NCBI GenBank assembly: GCA_013399895.1
Contig: VXBA01003240.1
Location: 62,001 to 126,000, forward strand
DNA length: 64,000 bases
Reading direction: 5' to 3'
Source of the DNA: Serilophus lunatus
Taxonomy: Eukaryota > Chordata > Aves > Passeriformes > Eurylaimidae
This document shows positions 26,775 through 40,170 of the stretch, piece by piece. Every line of letters starts with the position of its first letter. Position 1 is the first letter of the stretch. The notes beneath the pieces were generated by a model. It had not been told where the DNA came from, ran no database searches, and saw only the letters and a list, made by a program, of their open reading frames with translations. The translations under genes were made by a program, and so were the position numbers.

Positions 26775-27545
26775 TGCAGCCCAGGATACAATTGGCTTTC
26801 TGGGCTTCAAGTGCACATTGCCAGCTCATGTCCGCCAGTGACCCTAAGTCTTTCTCAGCAGGGCTGCTCTCAGTCCCTTCATCATCCAGCCTCTATTCAT
26901 ACCAGGTTTTTCCCCAACCAGGTACAGCACCTTGCACTAGGTCTTATTAAACCTCACGAGATTCCCATGGGCCTACTTCTAGAGCTTGTCCAGGTCCCTC
27001 TGGATAGCATCCTGTCTTTAAGGTGTCTCAACCTCACCGTTCAGCTCGCTCTCATCTGCAAATTTCCTGAGGGCGTACTTGATTCTACTGTCTTCGTCCT
27101 TGATGAAGACACTAAACAGTCCCAATACAGACACCTGGAGGGACACCACTTGCCACTGATATCCATCAGGACATTGAGCCATCGACCACTACCCTCTGGA
27201 TGATACTGTGGTCTATTTTTCATATATTTTCACTGAACGGTCCACCCATCAAATCAATCTTTCTCCAATTCAGAGCGAAGGATGTTGTGGGAGACTGTGT
27301 CAAAGGCCTTATATATGTCCAGATGGATCCCACAGGTAGCCCTTCCCTTGTCCACTGATGAAGTCACTTCATCCTAGAAGGCCACTAGTCTAATCATGCA
27401 GGACTTGGCTTCACCCTTGATGAAGCCATGTTGGCTTTCTCAAACCACCTCCAGGTCCAACCTGTGACTTAAAGAGAGCTTCTAGGAAGATCTGTTCTAT
27501 GATATTCTCAGGTGCAATGTTTCCTTTTTTCTAAACACTAGAGAC
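26775..27545 (-). mobile_element. CR1 LINE fragment, decayed
   Basis: Second internal CR1 copy on the minus strand. It shares the segment around CAGCCCAGGATACAATTGGC (26,777 onward) and the reverse-transcriptase region around 27,240-27,460 (for example the 'aggatgttgtgggagactgtgtcaaaggcc' stretch) with the copy at 6,885-8,105. Interrupted by stops and indels. Confidence 0.85.
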
Positions 27546-30500
27546 TTCACTTGACTGACATGACTGTTGAAATGCCACAAAGATATGCTTCCAGTTAACA
27601 CACAAACACATTTACAGTGTGAGCCAAGGAGCTTGCCTTGAGACCTATTGACGTTAAGTCATAACTGAGAGAGACAGGTAGAGAACGCTTTCTGGAACCT
27701 CACAGAGAGTGAAGTGAGAGTGGTGCCATGGCTGAAATGAACACCACCATTCATCTGAATCAATCTGGAAACTGAAGAATAAACTGGTTTAAATAACTGA
27801 TCAGATTTTCTATGTGAATCTTTATTGTTCCCTTTAAAAAAACTTTTTAAACGTGTGAAATTATATGATGGCAATCACTTATGGAAAGCAGGGGAGCATT
27901 TAAATGCACAGAGTTACCTAAATATGATCTTTTAAATCTGAATGTCTTTTGTGATGAATCAGATTATTGTTTTTTAACAATTCTTGTTTCACTTTTCAGA
28001 AACAGAATAAGTCACTATCAACAGCACATCTGTAATACATGAGTATTGCATACTGTTCTTTCACAGGCTGAGCTTCAGGAGACCGTGGGTCGTATTCAGG
28101 TTGTCGTGTCAGTGTGAAGGTGAGCATTGCCTTATTTACAGTGACATCTATCGGCAAAAGCAATCTGCAAAGGCCTCTTTTTCTATTAGAAGAGTTTTTT
28201 ACTGTTTGTTCTCCTATCTTTGGCATTTTTCTTTATCTTCTTCACATCTCACCACTCGGCTGTTCACAGCCAGTTAAACATTTTAGGTTACTTAATATAG
28301 CTTAGTCAATGATCATCTTTTCAAACCCAATATCCCTATTCTCAATCAATCATCCATCTGTTTCCAGAGTGTATGTCAAAACAGAGGAAGACTTTATAAC
28401 ATGAGCACAATTTGCCAGTGCTATAAGAGTTATGGTCATCTCTAACATCTAGTAGACAGCTTTTACTGAGGCAGCATCCCCACATCACATACTTAGCATT
28501 CCCACATACCTACTTGTTGAACGGAACTATCACTGACACCATCCCCACACAAAAACAAAAGCTTTTCTGGGCACAGGACTCTGGAAGGCTGGTGCAGTCC
28601 AGTGGCAGTTCACAGAATCTGCTGTGCTCTAGTGATCCTCCAGCTCTTCCTGTATGTTCTACAGAATATGTGCATTTATATACACATACATAACATGTAG
28701 GATATCCTGTATCTACTGATAAACATATTTACAGAGGGAATATTAAATACATAGTTTTGTATACTTGGTAAAAATTTTAAGAACAATATGTAGGAACATT
28801 AGTTACATTAACACGAGATTATGAGAGCAGAAGTGAGTATTTCAAGGATTTTCTCAGGATACCTGTTGAAAATGCTACACACTATGTTCCAACTACTCAA
28901 ATAATGTAAAAAATAACAAATTTTTTGCTTTTATTTTACCATATATAGTTATTTCTATGTATCAGATGATTCAAATGTAATTCAGTCAAACAGGTTTGCT
29001 GCAGCAGACATTGGTGAAGTGCTTTGCTATGGGCTTTGCTGCTGGTTTTGTTCTTCTCGTGAAGGTCTCTGGAACCAGTCATGAAGATGAACTAAATTAT
29101 TTTGAGAAATTCAATTTCTTCTGGGCATTGGGCCAACAGGCTAGAAGTTCTTTGAGTACTCTCTGCAGATAGTTTTAATAGACTTCAAAATTAATATGCT
29201 GTTGAATAGCATGGTACCATGAATTTTGTATTATTTATTTGTTACAACAGTAAGATATTGTTTTTATTTGTAACTGTATTTGCAATGAAATAGGTAACAG
29301 ACACTATTTAAATCTTCAATTTTTGGATGGCTTTCACATCTGGGGACACACCATTCTTTCATTCATCCACAGGCACCCATGCTTTCTATGTTATCATGAG
29401 TATTTAGGAATATAAATTTGGATGCTAGAGCTTTAGTGATTTCCAGGTAAATGGTTTATTCATTAAATTATAAACTACAAAAGAAGTTGAAGTTTCAACA
29501 GGACAAAAAGAAAACATAAATAATGAAAAAATTATCAGAAAAACATTGAGAATGGCTGGGTTCATTTTTTTCCTCAGAATCACCAAAGTGCTGTTAAAAA
29601 AAAAAATATGAAGACCACATTTCTGTCCAGTGTTCATACAACTGTAGAAAAAAAAAGAACCAGGAGCAAAATATTGACATCTAAACAGCTGATGCTTTAT
29701 TCAAAATATTTTGTAATCAGAGATAAAAGAAAATTAAATCAGATCTTCACAAAAGTTTGTATTTAATCTGCCTGTTGCATGCATCCTGTATGATTTACAT
29801 CTGAAAAATTAAACTGTCAGGTGTATCTAAAAATTATTTATCTACCCAAGTATGTGGGTGACATTTGACAAAATGGAAACAGACACCAGAACTGACTGTG
29901 CAGCACATCAGTTCTGTTAAGCAGATGCAGTGAATCTTTATTTTCACATGACAATCCAGTACTTTTGTCAGAGACACTCTGTGTCCTCAAATTCTCTACA
30001 GTCTATTTGTAGGTTGTCTTGTAGGGTGTAAGTTAAGGTTTTTATCCTAAGTCCTAAAGAGATGCATGGGAAGAAGACTCAAAGAATAATGAGCAAAACC
30101 AAGCAATTGTAATTAAAACCTAAAATGAAACAAACTCTTCACATCTGTAACTAGAAAGCAAGAAAAGACTTGAGGGGGAACAACAAAATTTAACAGTTAG
30201 ATCGGAAGTTAGATGTAGTCTATCAATCAGCACAGTGATAAGGGAGATCGCCATCATGCATTTTAGCCTAGTTAATAGATAATAAAAGAAAGCACATCTC
30301 TAGAACAAGATTCCTCTGGCATTTGTACCTTCATGCTGAGTTACAACCTGAAGGTACTCTAAATCTCTCAATTAATTGCAGCTTTTAACATCTGAAGACT
30401 AGGCAAGATTTATCTCTAGCAAGCTGCTCCTTGCCTATTTAAAGCTACAAGAATCTAAATCCAAAATCTCCTTTCCATTAAGTTTATAAAAACTGTATAA

Positions 30501-30610
30501 CATATATAGTTCTTTTACATTATTTTATTCATATGCCATAACCACTTCTTTTTCCTGTGAAGTTATTTTGAAATCGATTAATTGATGACTTGTTGGGTTT
30601 TTTTCTCCAG
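27546..30610. other. Relic intron or decayed exon 6 region
   Basis: No gene recognised. A very weak candidate for exon 6 of the carbonic anhydrase relic starts near 29,293 (GGTAACAGACACTATTTAAA against GGTAAAAAAGCACTATTCAC in CA13) with a later SFIHP-coding stretch, but it cannot be followed through. Contains an A-run near 29,597. Confidence 0.35.
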
Positions 30611-30729
30611 TTGATTCCTTGAATGCTTTTAGGTCTCAGTTCACATCTGGAAGGCCATCAAAGTCCTGTTTGCTGAAGCAACAGAGACGAATCTAAAGGA
30701 GCAGAGAAATCACAGGTACATTGCAAATG
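30611..30729 (+). pseudogene. CA1: Probable CA1-like pseudogene exon 7 remnant
   Basis: Follows a strong acceptor (TTTTTTTCTCCAG, ending 30,610). After about 8 extra bases it reads LNAFRSQFTSGRPSKSCLLK, which tracks the CA13 exon 7 of this window (LAKFRSLLST...CCLLRNYR). In another frame it ends LKEQRNHR, resembling LKGRTVR near the family C-terminus. Position and order fit, but the copy is heavily eroded and the match is short. Confidence 0.5.
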
Positions 30730-31708
30730 AGAAATGAGTTTATGGCAGCAAACAGGTGTCTGCCATATCCTCAGCCGAGTGTACTCAAGAAGGGAAGATG
30801 GCTACTTCCTAGTTATGGGGTGTGTGTGTGGGGGTTGCCATAAAGAAAATTCCTAACTGATGTTAAACGTGCAACATTAGAAACAGGCTAAGCGTGACTT
30901 GCAAAGCACAGCAGAGCACACTGTTTCCCTACTGTGCCAAAACCAGCAGAGCTGACCCCAGGAAGGGCTCTACTGTAATTTATTTAATTCTGAGAATAAG
31001 TTTATGGGTGATCAACCATCCAGCAGTACAAAATTCTTGACAGCTACTAATTTCAGCAAATACACTTTATGTATTTTTGGTCACTGAGCATTTCATTCTT
31101 CTTAGTATAAAGGTGTGTCAGAGGGTTAAGAGTTGATCAAAGTGACCTGCAGCTGTGGGGAGTGGTGATGACATGTTTCAGCTGTGTTTGCTGTAGAGTC
31201 ACCTAAGTTAAACACAGAGTTCACACTCGAGATTTAATTCTCTGGGAGCACGTCAAGTAGACAGCTTGAGATTCAGTGCAGCTTGGCATAGAGGAAACTA
31301 GTGACTGAGGATGAAACCAAGGGCTCAGAGTCAAGACTGAGTCCATAGTCTCACTCACGGACATGAAGCAGATGGATAACCTGTTCCCAAAGGATTTCAG
31401 GCAACTGAGCATTTCTAGTCTTTTTCAGATGTCACCACTAACTTCCAGCTAGGTCAATCTAACATAAACACAGCATCTCCACGTTAGGGGAATTACTGTG
31501 AATGACGACTTCTTCTAAAACTTATTATCGTAACTATAAAAGTAGTCAGTAGTTCAAAAATGCACTGTCAGAAATTTGTAAAATTGATTGCATGACTTAC
31601 CACTGCCAAACACATTTTACTTGGAACATAAGGAACTTAAAGACATATCTAATATTGCACTGCCTAAAGGCAGACTTCAAATGATGTGTGACAATTCTTT
31701 CCAATATG

Positions 31709-31850
31709 TAATGGGTTAACCTTGGCTGGCCGCCAGGTGCCCACAGTCTCTTTAACCCCTTTTTCCCCCTGAAAGTCAGGCAGGGGGAAAAGAATACGAT
31801 GGCAAACAGTGGGTTGAGATAAGGCAGTTTACAATAGTTACAATATTACA
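31709..31850 (-). mobile_element. Avian ERV-type LTR fragment
   Basis: Begins with the terminal segment 'tgtaatgggttaaccttggc' and the 'ctggccgccaggtgcccaca' motif characteristic of an abundant avian LTR family, then 'gggttgagataaggcagttt'. It is the reverse complement of the 3' part of the LTR at 49,997-51,050. Truncated; no viral coding sequence present. Confidence 0.75.
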
Positions 31851-32922
31851 GCTGTGAGCACTAGTTATAAAACTGAAGCTTTCTCTAAAACTTCAAGCTA
31901 TTCAATAGAAAATACAAGACACGTTCATAAAATCCATTTTTATTTTGATAAAATCCTTATAAATATCAAAGCACTGGAATAACTCCACTGTTTTCAACAT
32001 GTAAAAAACACATAAAAACTTTTGTTTACAATATGAAGCAGTAGCCTTATTGCTTTCTCTTCTGAGACGAACAAACTTTGTATCCTTCCTGCAATTTGTA
32101 AACTTTTGTTCATGCTCTGTAGCTACTCACATAACAGGGAAACATAACAAATATAAAACTAAGTCTAAAAAAGTGTGTGTGAAAGCACAGAACACACTCT
32201 CACTTTTTCCATGCACACTTTCCTGACATTCAGAATGACCTATCCTGAGGTCTCTTCAGCTGCATTCTTTTCCCTATGCCAGAAAATGAAAAGTCCCTGC
32301 AGAGTTTTTCTCTTTGGTTAATACTTGTACCTGCTGCTGCTACTGCTAATGACTTTTATTTCTCTAATGGCTTATTTGCGCTCTTTCTTTCAGAAAACAT
32401 TCAAAAGATATTGGGAGGCCTTGCAGCATACAATAGCTGTATAATGAGGAGGAGAAAACAAAAAAGTCCACCTATCTGAAACTAAGCTAAAATATATGTA
32501 TGTCTAATTTATTGTTCTAAGACAGCATGTAAAGTCAATCCTGATTATGATTTTCCTCATGTTTGCCCATCTAAGATAAAAAAGCTCAATGAGGTAAAAG
32601 GCAGAGCCTATAAAACCTACAAAAAAATTAATTCATGGAAGATTAATTGGTCAGAAGTTCTACAGAGATTGATGGCACTTGATGACCAAGAAACCTCTAA
32701 CTGCCTCTTTCAGGTATTACTGGATTTCACTTTGTAGTTCTCACAGTTTGAGAGTAAATCTAATTCTATCCTAAGCTACATGTTATGACAAGTTCATTAA
32801 AAATTAAAATAAATTTGGTGTAAAACAAACAGTTACCTTCAGATAAGCAAAGCTCCTGAGAGAAACACAGGCTCAAGTCAATTCATAAAGACTGACATTT
32901 TATCATACTCAGGACTGAGCAT

Positions 32923-32928
32923 TTTATT
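32923..32928 (-). terminator. CA13: Candidate CA13 poly(A) signal
   Basis: AATAAA on the minus strand, the first such hexamer I noticed downstream of the CA13 stop, giving a 3' UTR of about 1.06 kb. Position-based inference only. Confidence 0.35.
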
Positions 32929-33987
32929 AGATATTGACTTAATTCCAATTTCTTTGGCTTCCTCTGAATGTTCTCTTTGGTATTGGAATATAAGTGCAAC
33001 CACTGAAGTTCAACTCTGACAGCAGAACATCAGCCAGTACTTTGAGACATCGCATACCTGAGTATTGCTGTGCTGCACTGCACATATCACTGTGTGAGAT
33101 ATGCACCATATGGTTCACACTGCAGTCTCCAATGTGTCTAGTGTGAAACAGTCTGGAGCAACAGTTACCCCGCCTCCTGATTTTAAGTGGTAAAAGTCTG
33201 ATGCAACACAGATATAGCGACATAGTCTCTTATTGTTCACCAAATGCAACAGACTGGATTTAGGCACAAACAGTTCCCTCTATGCTCTTCCACCTTGCAG
33301 TTTTCAGGTTTCAGGACAATTTCATCACTACATGTTGTGAAATTCAGGAATAACAAATCCACCTGACATGATCATGCAGTAAACCAAATCCTTATTATTT
33401 ACTTTTAAAAAAACACAAAAAACCCCCCAATTACTGCTATGAAGCAGACAGAATAACAGGATCATATAAGTATCTGTTTGACTTAAATGCTGTTAGTCAT
33501 TACTGCTTTTTTTAGGAAAGTAAGCATGGTATTGCAGAAGTTAGCAATGAAATTATGTCATCTTTGAAATATTTTTTTCCTTGATAATTACATTGTGAAG
33601 TCTTATACAGAAATTAAATGTTATGTTAGAAACCAGAAGAAAAATCCCAGAACTTCCTATACTGCAAATAATACCAAGGATCCTGTTCAGTAATTTAGTG
33701 GCAAATTCTGGGCAACTCTTTCACCATATCTGACCTTTATGGTCAGATTAGCAGTGACCTCTGTGCTCCTAAACCAATGCACTCAAACACAGTCCGACCT
33801 GTTAACATTGATGAACCTGGAACAGCTAAGGACATACTTGTCTGTGAGAAATTACTGCACAATAACTAATAATAAAACAACACCTATTCGTTAACTCACA
33901 AAGAAAAATAAAACCCACAAAGTATATTAAGTATTAAAATTAATTCAGCCTTTGGCTTCAGAGGGAGCCTACTCTGGCTTTACTCCT

Positions 33988-34101
33988 TTAATTCCTTCTG
34001 ACTTCTCGTCCTCTTAGGGGCTGGGGAGGTCGGTAGTTTCTCAGCAAGCAGCAGGCGACCTCGTCCTCAGCAGTGCTCAGGAGGCTGCGGAATTTGGCCA
34101 G
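33988..34101 (-). CDS. CA13: CA13 coding exon 7 and stop
   Basis: Acceptor TTACAG before LAKFRSLLSTAEDEVACCLL, then RNYRPPQPLRGREVRRN and TAA. The C-terminus lacks the usual final ASF(H)/ASFK residues of the family, ending four or so residues early. Confidence 0.93.
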   Translation of the reverse strand: MAKFRSLLSTAEDEVACCLLRNYRPPQPLRGREVRRN

Positions 34102-37100
34102 CTGTAATGGAAAGAGACATAAGGTTCAGCAGAAAACCCTAAAGTTCACACAAATGAAAAAGCACATAGTATTTATTAAAGATACTTGTCATTGTTTTTC
34201 CACCTGGAAGAACAGAACTGTATTTTACTAAGGTATGTGGGGAATGGCAATTTCACCAGTTCTGTCCTTGTAAATGAAAAAGGATGCCTACTGGGAAAAA
34301 TCTCCCAAAATACATGAAACTGTGCATAAAGATTACTTGTTTCCTATAGTCACACTTTTCTTTCCATAACCTGATCTAAAACACAGGGGTTTATATTTTT
34401 CAGTTGGATTTCATGCTTTGAAGATTCTGGAATGTTTTCTGTCAAAAATGAGATTATGTTTCTTGTCATACACACATTCTGTGTATGTTTTCTTGCTCAA
34501 AGAGCATATTCACAATTAACCTGGAATTACAGGTGTGGTGCTGCAGAAAGCTTCAGTAATTAGCATTTACTCAAATCAGGATAGATTCTAAATTCTTCCC
34601 ATGTGAAGACACAAAACAAGCAGTTATTCATACCTCAGCATATGCTGATCTCAGCAGAAATCCCTAGCAGAGCTCCATGTCTCCACTTCAGGAAATCCAA
34701 ACTTGATTTCTGACTTAAGTTTATTATTTTGTTTAATTTCTAATATTCCCAATATTTAATATTTCTATATGTCACCTTACTTCCCTTCTAGATTACCAAA
34801 TGTAGGACAGCACAAAAATCATTCCATTGTAAGAGAGCATTTAGTTGTATGGCACATTGCATCTTGATTTCATAAAGAGCAAAAAAGTTAATGCTATCTT
34901 GCTCTACCTCATTCTGAAGCTAACATTTGTAATTTAGGCTCTCTGTAAGTTTCTAAAATCTCAAAAGCTATTTTTAATTTCTTTCAACCTGAAAAGTACA
35001 ACAAAGAGTCAGTAGTAAACTCTAAAAAACTCTAAACCCCCCCAAAAATACAAATAAGAATTGAAGAATAAAGTTAAATGGCAGAACAGTATCAGTCAAG
35101 GTGCTGACTGATCAATCGCAGCGGAGGACATTGCACCATGTCCTCTGAACCTGTTACATATGGCTATTTATAGACAGCATTTCCTATTTTTGAATGTAGT
35201 AATTGTGAATTGGCCCAAATAAGAAGCTTTTAGTCTGATCATGGCTTCTCTTTGGAAAGTTGATACTTTAACAGAAATTTTTAATCCTAGATCCATACAC
35301 ATTACAGCCAGTCTTACAAAGCCAGATTGAGGGGAGTGGGGAAGAGATGCAGATGAGAAAAATGCACACATTGAGCAAATAATGACTTCAAATTAGTTAC
35401 AAACAGAATCTGAGGTCTCCTGACTAATAAGCATCCCATTCAGGGATCTGTCTTCATATTTTGCACAGACTGAAGTCACCACTGCTGAGTATGTTGTTTC
35501 AAGTCAGAAGAATTCTTTACGCTCAAGAGCATCAGCCCACTGGGTGTCACTGTTGCAACATTACATCTTGAAGCTGAATTTAACAAGAAATGTAAATAGT
35601 CTTCTATTTAGTATCAGTTTCCCTAAGACAGCCTAACATAAAATCCAATTTATTAGAATTGTATTCACTTTTCTCAATTCTAGTAAATTCATCAAGTTTT
35701 ACGTATCTGGAATGCAAGAAGAAATTGACTATTCATCTGCCAGATAAAAATACCAGAGAAGTTTAAGCAGGATATGCCAAGAATCAAATAAAATGGAATT
35801 CTAGAATTCCTAAGGGTCATCAGAACCCTTTTTTCTGGAAGTTCCTTGTGGGTTATTTTTAGTCATTATTTTTTAGAGTATGAAAATTTTTAAAAATGTA
35901 TAATAAATAGCTGTTATAGCAAGAAAGGCAACAAGAAGTCAGGATAAATTTCATACACAAATGTTGACTTTTGAAAATCTGGTAAGGTATGCAATAACAT
36001 ATTTTTGTGTGGCATTTACAATTTCAAGTCTTAAAATCCAACATTTCTATAGCAATGAAAAGATCAAACAGTACCTGTTCAGAACAAACACTTATGGGCT
36101 CTCTCAGAACAATCCAGATGACACTCTCAAGAAGAGGTGGAACAGTAAGGGAGCCAAAGTAAGTCCAGTAGTCCAGGGACTTTGGAAGCAGACAGCTAGG
36201 ATCAAAGTTTGTGAATAGTGCTTTTTTACCCTGGAAAGAAAAAAAACAAACAAACCCTCATTTTTATTTTATGTTAAGTATATTTAGAATTTTATTTCAA
36301 AGTAGAAAAAAAATAAAACAGAAAAAAAAAAAACCCAGGGAGATTTTAGTTGTAAGCAAGAGGTCAAGGTAAATGTAGCCAAGGGAGGTTGAGCTTGTTC
36401 CACTATCAAGTGGGCTGGCAGCATCCTGGATGATGAGAGGAGATCCTCATCAGTGTCATTCTGACAAGGTCTTACCTCTGTGACAGTTTTGCTGCTGCAG
36501 TCCTTGATGTCAGCAGGACACTATCAAAGGTGTAATTTTATCATAGGCTCATCAGAATTATAAATGACCATGAGACGAATGTTGAGGGGAGAGAAGATGT
36601 TAGACTTTCAACATGGTCTCTGTGGGGCTGGCAGAATAACCCCACAGGTTACTGCCACTTCCTCCTCTCCCCATTCACTCCTCCCAGGCCCATGTGTAAC
36701 TAGAGCTTCTTCTTGTTCCAGCCACCAGGCCAGAGATGATTGTACAAAACATGCCGAGAGTCTGGCTGATTTATCTCACACAAACAGTAAGTTATTTCTC
36801 ACCCTTTACCTCAGAAAAATGGGAAGAAATCTTTCCCTCATCTTTTTTACAACTTTCCATATTATGTTCTTCCCCGTTACTATTCTCATTGCAACATATT
36901 TGTCAGAGACTGGGTTCTGTGAGGAATTAGTCTTTTCCTCTGATTTTTTGCTGTATAAAAATTATTCCTTGTCTACTTAGTTTTCAGCTTAATCAGAATG
37001 TTCCTAAATTGTCTTAAATCAGATATGGATAGCTATGACACTAGGGATTAGGGAACATGAAGGTGAAGGCAGTAACATCCAGGTTTCAAAAAATAAAAAC

Positions 37101-40100
37101 AAACCACCAAAACAATAAAAGCAACTACCAATATCAGTATGATTTTAGAAGTACTCATTTACCTTGACTCTGATGGTGTCCAAGCGGTCAGTAATCTTCT
37201 TCAGTTGAGGGTTGCATTCACCATTCTATTAGGAAAGAAGAAACACTGACGCTCCAGAGAAAATTAAAAAAAATAAATAATCAAAAAGCAAATTCATAAT
37301 GAAACTGTTCTATAAAACTGTATTTAAATGACTGTGAGATCTGATGGATTTTGTGAGTACAAGCCTGTGACTTACTGGTCCTTAGAAATAGTACTGGTTG
37401 TAAAGAAGATCTGCTCCCTTGTTCATAAATAATTATTCTGGCTAATCATTGTAATTATTTTAGCTACAAATGAATAATAAACTTTACACTACAGGGGAAT
37501 AGAGATCATTATTTTTCATGTTTTAATATGCAGGATATTAAAAGTGGCAGGCTTACATCTGAAATTTAAATTGCTTAAAACATTGAAAACGCTCTTACGT
37601 ATCCCGAGCAGAATTTGTCTGCTAAGAAGTCCAGTGACACTTTCCTTGAACCATTATAATGTAAACTGGAAAGACTGAATTACTGAAGCAGTTCTTTGCA
37701 ACTGCTTCATGGAATGACTCCCTGAATGTGCCAGCACAAGCACTAACTGTGCTCAGGAAGCTGTGGCAGCCACCAAAAACCACAGATTTGACCAAAGCCC
37801 TATCTTTTGCCATGGACTGTGTGAATTTTCCATCTGCTTCTTCATACTCTAGTCAATGAAGCTGTTCCACAAGCTTAATTTTTGTCTTAGAACAGGTATG
37901 GAAGACAAAAAGATATATTAGAATTATACAGAAATACTCCAGTTTCTGGTTTTGCGGGTTTTTATTATTATTATTATTATTTTCTATAAGAAAACACCAG
38001 CTCAGAAATAAACTGTTAAAGAAACTTTTGAATCAGATTGTCAACCAAATCAATTTTTCCCATAAAGAAACCGGTTAATTAACTACAGATTTGGATCCAG
38101 GGGCACGTCGATATAGAGGCAGGTGAATTAAGTTTTACATCTTATGTTGCAGCAGAGTGCAAACTAGGCTAGCAGAAGATTCTCACTGTCTTGAAAAAGC
38201 TATTAATCTGGTATTTTTATTCTTCAAGAAGGCAGCACTTTCCATACTGGCAACTAAACACTATGAAGGAAACAAATATAAAGCAAGTCTCTTTTTAGCA
38301 ATAATTACACCAACTGTGACCATTATCTCTTTGAGCTTATAATACCGATTTATCAGGAGGTCTGAAGCATTCTTTTCTTACCTTCAGGAATACAGCCATG
38401 ACTGCTAATCCATCTGACTGTCGAGCTGCCTCAACAAAACTGGAATATTTCTCTGCATTCCAATGGACCACATGAAGCTGAAAAGCAAGAGACACAGACA
38501 GCATCAACTCTCGCTGAAATCTAGTAGTGGCAAATGAGTGCTACAACTTTCTGGGTTTGATACGCTCCTTCACTCTTGCACGTGCAGAGACATTTGATGC
38601 AGATATTTGAAATTTGATATTATGAAATTGTTAAACATGTAGTTCACATAAGTGGCAAATGCATTTCCAGTGGCTGGGATTACTCAAAGTTTAGCAGGAA
38701 TCAGCACACCACAGTGCCTGGCAAACTGCTGTTGGGTCCCCAGATTTTGAATTAAGACAAGGAAGCCAATAGTTATATAACTAAAGGTTTTAAATCCATA
38801 TTTAGTACAGCTGATTTTAAAAAGAGATTGAAATTCATGAGGATGTCATTAGTATTTTACTCATCTTTTTCTTTAATCAAGCTTTCAGCAAAATTAATCA
38901 GTCACATAAATAGCTAGAAAACAGGCAGAGGAACACACATTAAACTTGCACTGATGACTTTTCCCTTGTTTAGTTCAAGCTAAAAATCAACATTTCATTT
39001 TTGATACTTTCCAAATGTTATTTTCTATGACTACCAGTACTTAGGCCTTTACAAGCAGCTTGATTATCTCAAGTTTGAGCATCTGCATTTCCAACATGCA
39101 TTATTCTGGAACTGTCCTGTCATATTTGCTTAAGCAGCTTAAAGACACCACCTAGCCAGGTGGGAAAGGAAAAGCCTGTGACGTCTACTCCCATGAGTCC
39201 CTAAGTCCCTCCTACTACACCAGGTTTCCCAACTCCTGACCACACTTCATGGTGGGAGCTCCTGGTTCCCAGGAGCACCAGGATGTCCCAGCCTTGTGCA
39301 ATGGTCCAATTTCCAAACTGGAGAGAGCACAAACACTCACACAGCACTTAAGTCTAAGAATTTTACAAACATAATTACTTTCACAAATCCTCAATGGATT
39401 AGTAAATCTTATTACCCCTAGTTTTTAGACAGAGAGGCTCAGAAGCAGGGCATGAGATTGGCTTTTCTAAAATTGGTAACCATATTTCAGACTTTGAACT
39501 GTACTTTTTAGGAGTGCTGAAAAGCAACTCCATTGAATGAATTAAACTGGGATGAACACTTGAAAAAAAAAGCTTCCTTCTGGAATACAGCACTTATAAG
39601 ACACCTAAAGTAAAAGCAATTTAGGAAAGCTGAAATTTGGTTCTAAGGTGTTCTGTGAGAAGGAACACAGCATGGTTGAAATAGGGATCTAGGGATATGA
39701 AGATTTTTACTCTAAATCTCAATCCTTGACTAACTTCTCTGAATTTCAATTTTTCATATCTCTTACATAGTCTTACTTGATGTTAATATTTGTTCAGTGC
39801 TTGGGCTCTAAAGTGCTGAAACATTCCTTCCAGCAAGTAAGGAATCCCATAGTAGGGAATAATAATACACGTATGGACACGATGACACACATGCTGGCTC
39901 ATAGTTTCAGAAATCCTTGAAGGAAAGTTGCTAAGAATATTATAAATTAGACAAGAAAAAGAATATAGTCCACTAAACCTTTCTGAAGTGCATTAATATC
40001 CTGGAGCTCATTGTGTCTGTACTGCTCACTATGTTAAGTTCACAAAAGCTACACAGAAAAACTTTTAAATAATTTTATTTTTACATACACAAAAAGGAAA

Positions 40101-40134
40101 CAGATACTCTCAGTCAGAATTGACTTTTATTTTG

Positions 40135-40170
<36 letters not shown>

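Larger units (their letters stand above)
15529..30729 (+). pseudogene. CA1: Carbonic anhydrase I-like pseudogene
   Basis: Remains of an alpha-carbonic anhydrase (cytosolic CO2 hydratase family). Exons align in order at exact family lengths: exon 2 15,529-15,726 (198 bp), exon 3 16,920-17,038 (119), exon 4 18,950-19,045 (96), exon 5 19,881-19,943 (63), a probable exon 7 from 30,611, and exon 6 not convincingly found. These lengths equal those of CA13 in this window. CA1 affinity: exon 2 reads KEIINVG..FHVKFENKDN, close to human CA1 KEIINVGHSFHVNFEDNDN and keeping the CA1-type His67. It lies beside CA13 on the opposite strand, as CA1 does in mammals. Broken by a TAA stop at 15,546-15,548, a +1/-1 frameshift pair, a GC donor after exon 2, an AA in place of AG before exon 3, and Pro at zinc ligand His119. 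Assignment to CA1 rather than another cluster member is inference; pseudogene status is well supported. Confidence 0.88.

Noticed and set aside
32939..33223. 94-codon open frame on minus downstream of the CA13 stop
   Set aside because: Probably part of the CA13 3' UTR; no domain recognised.
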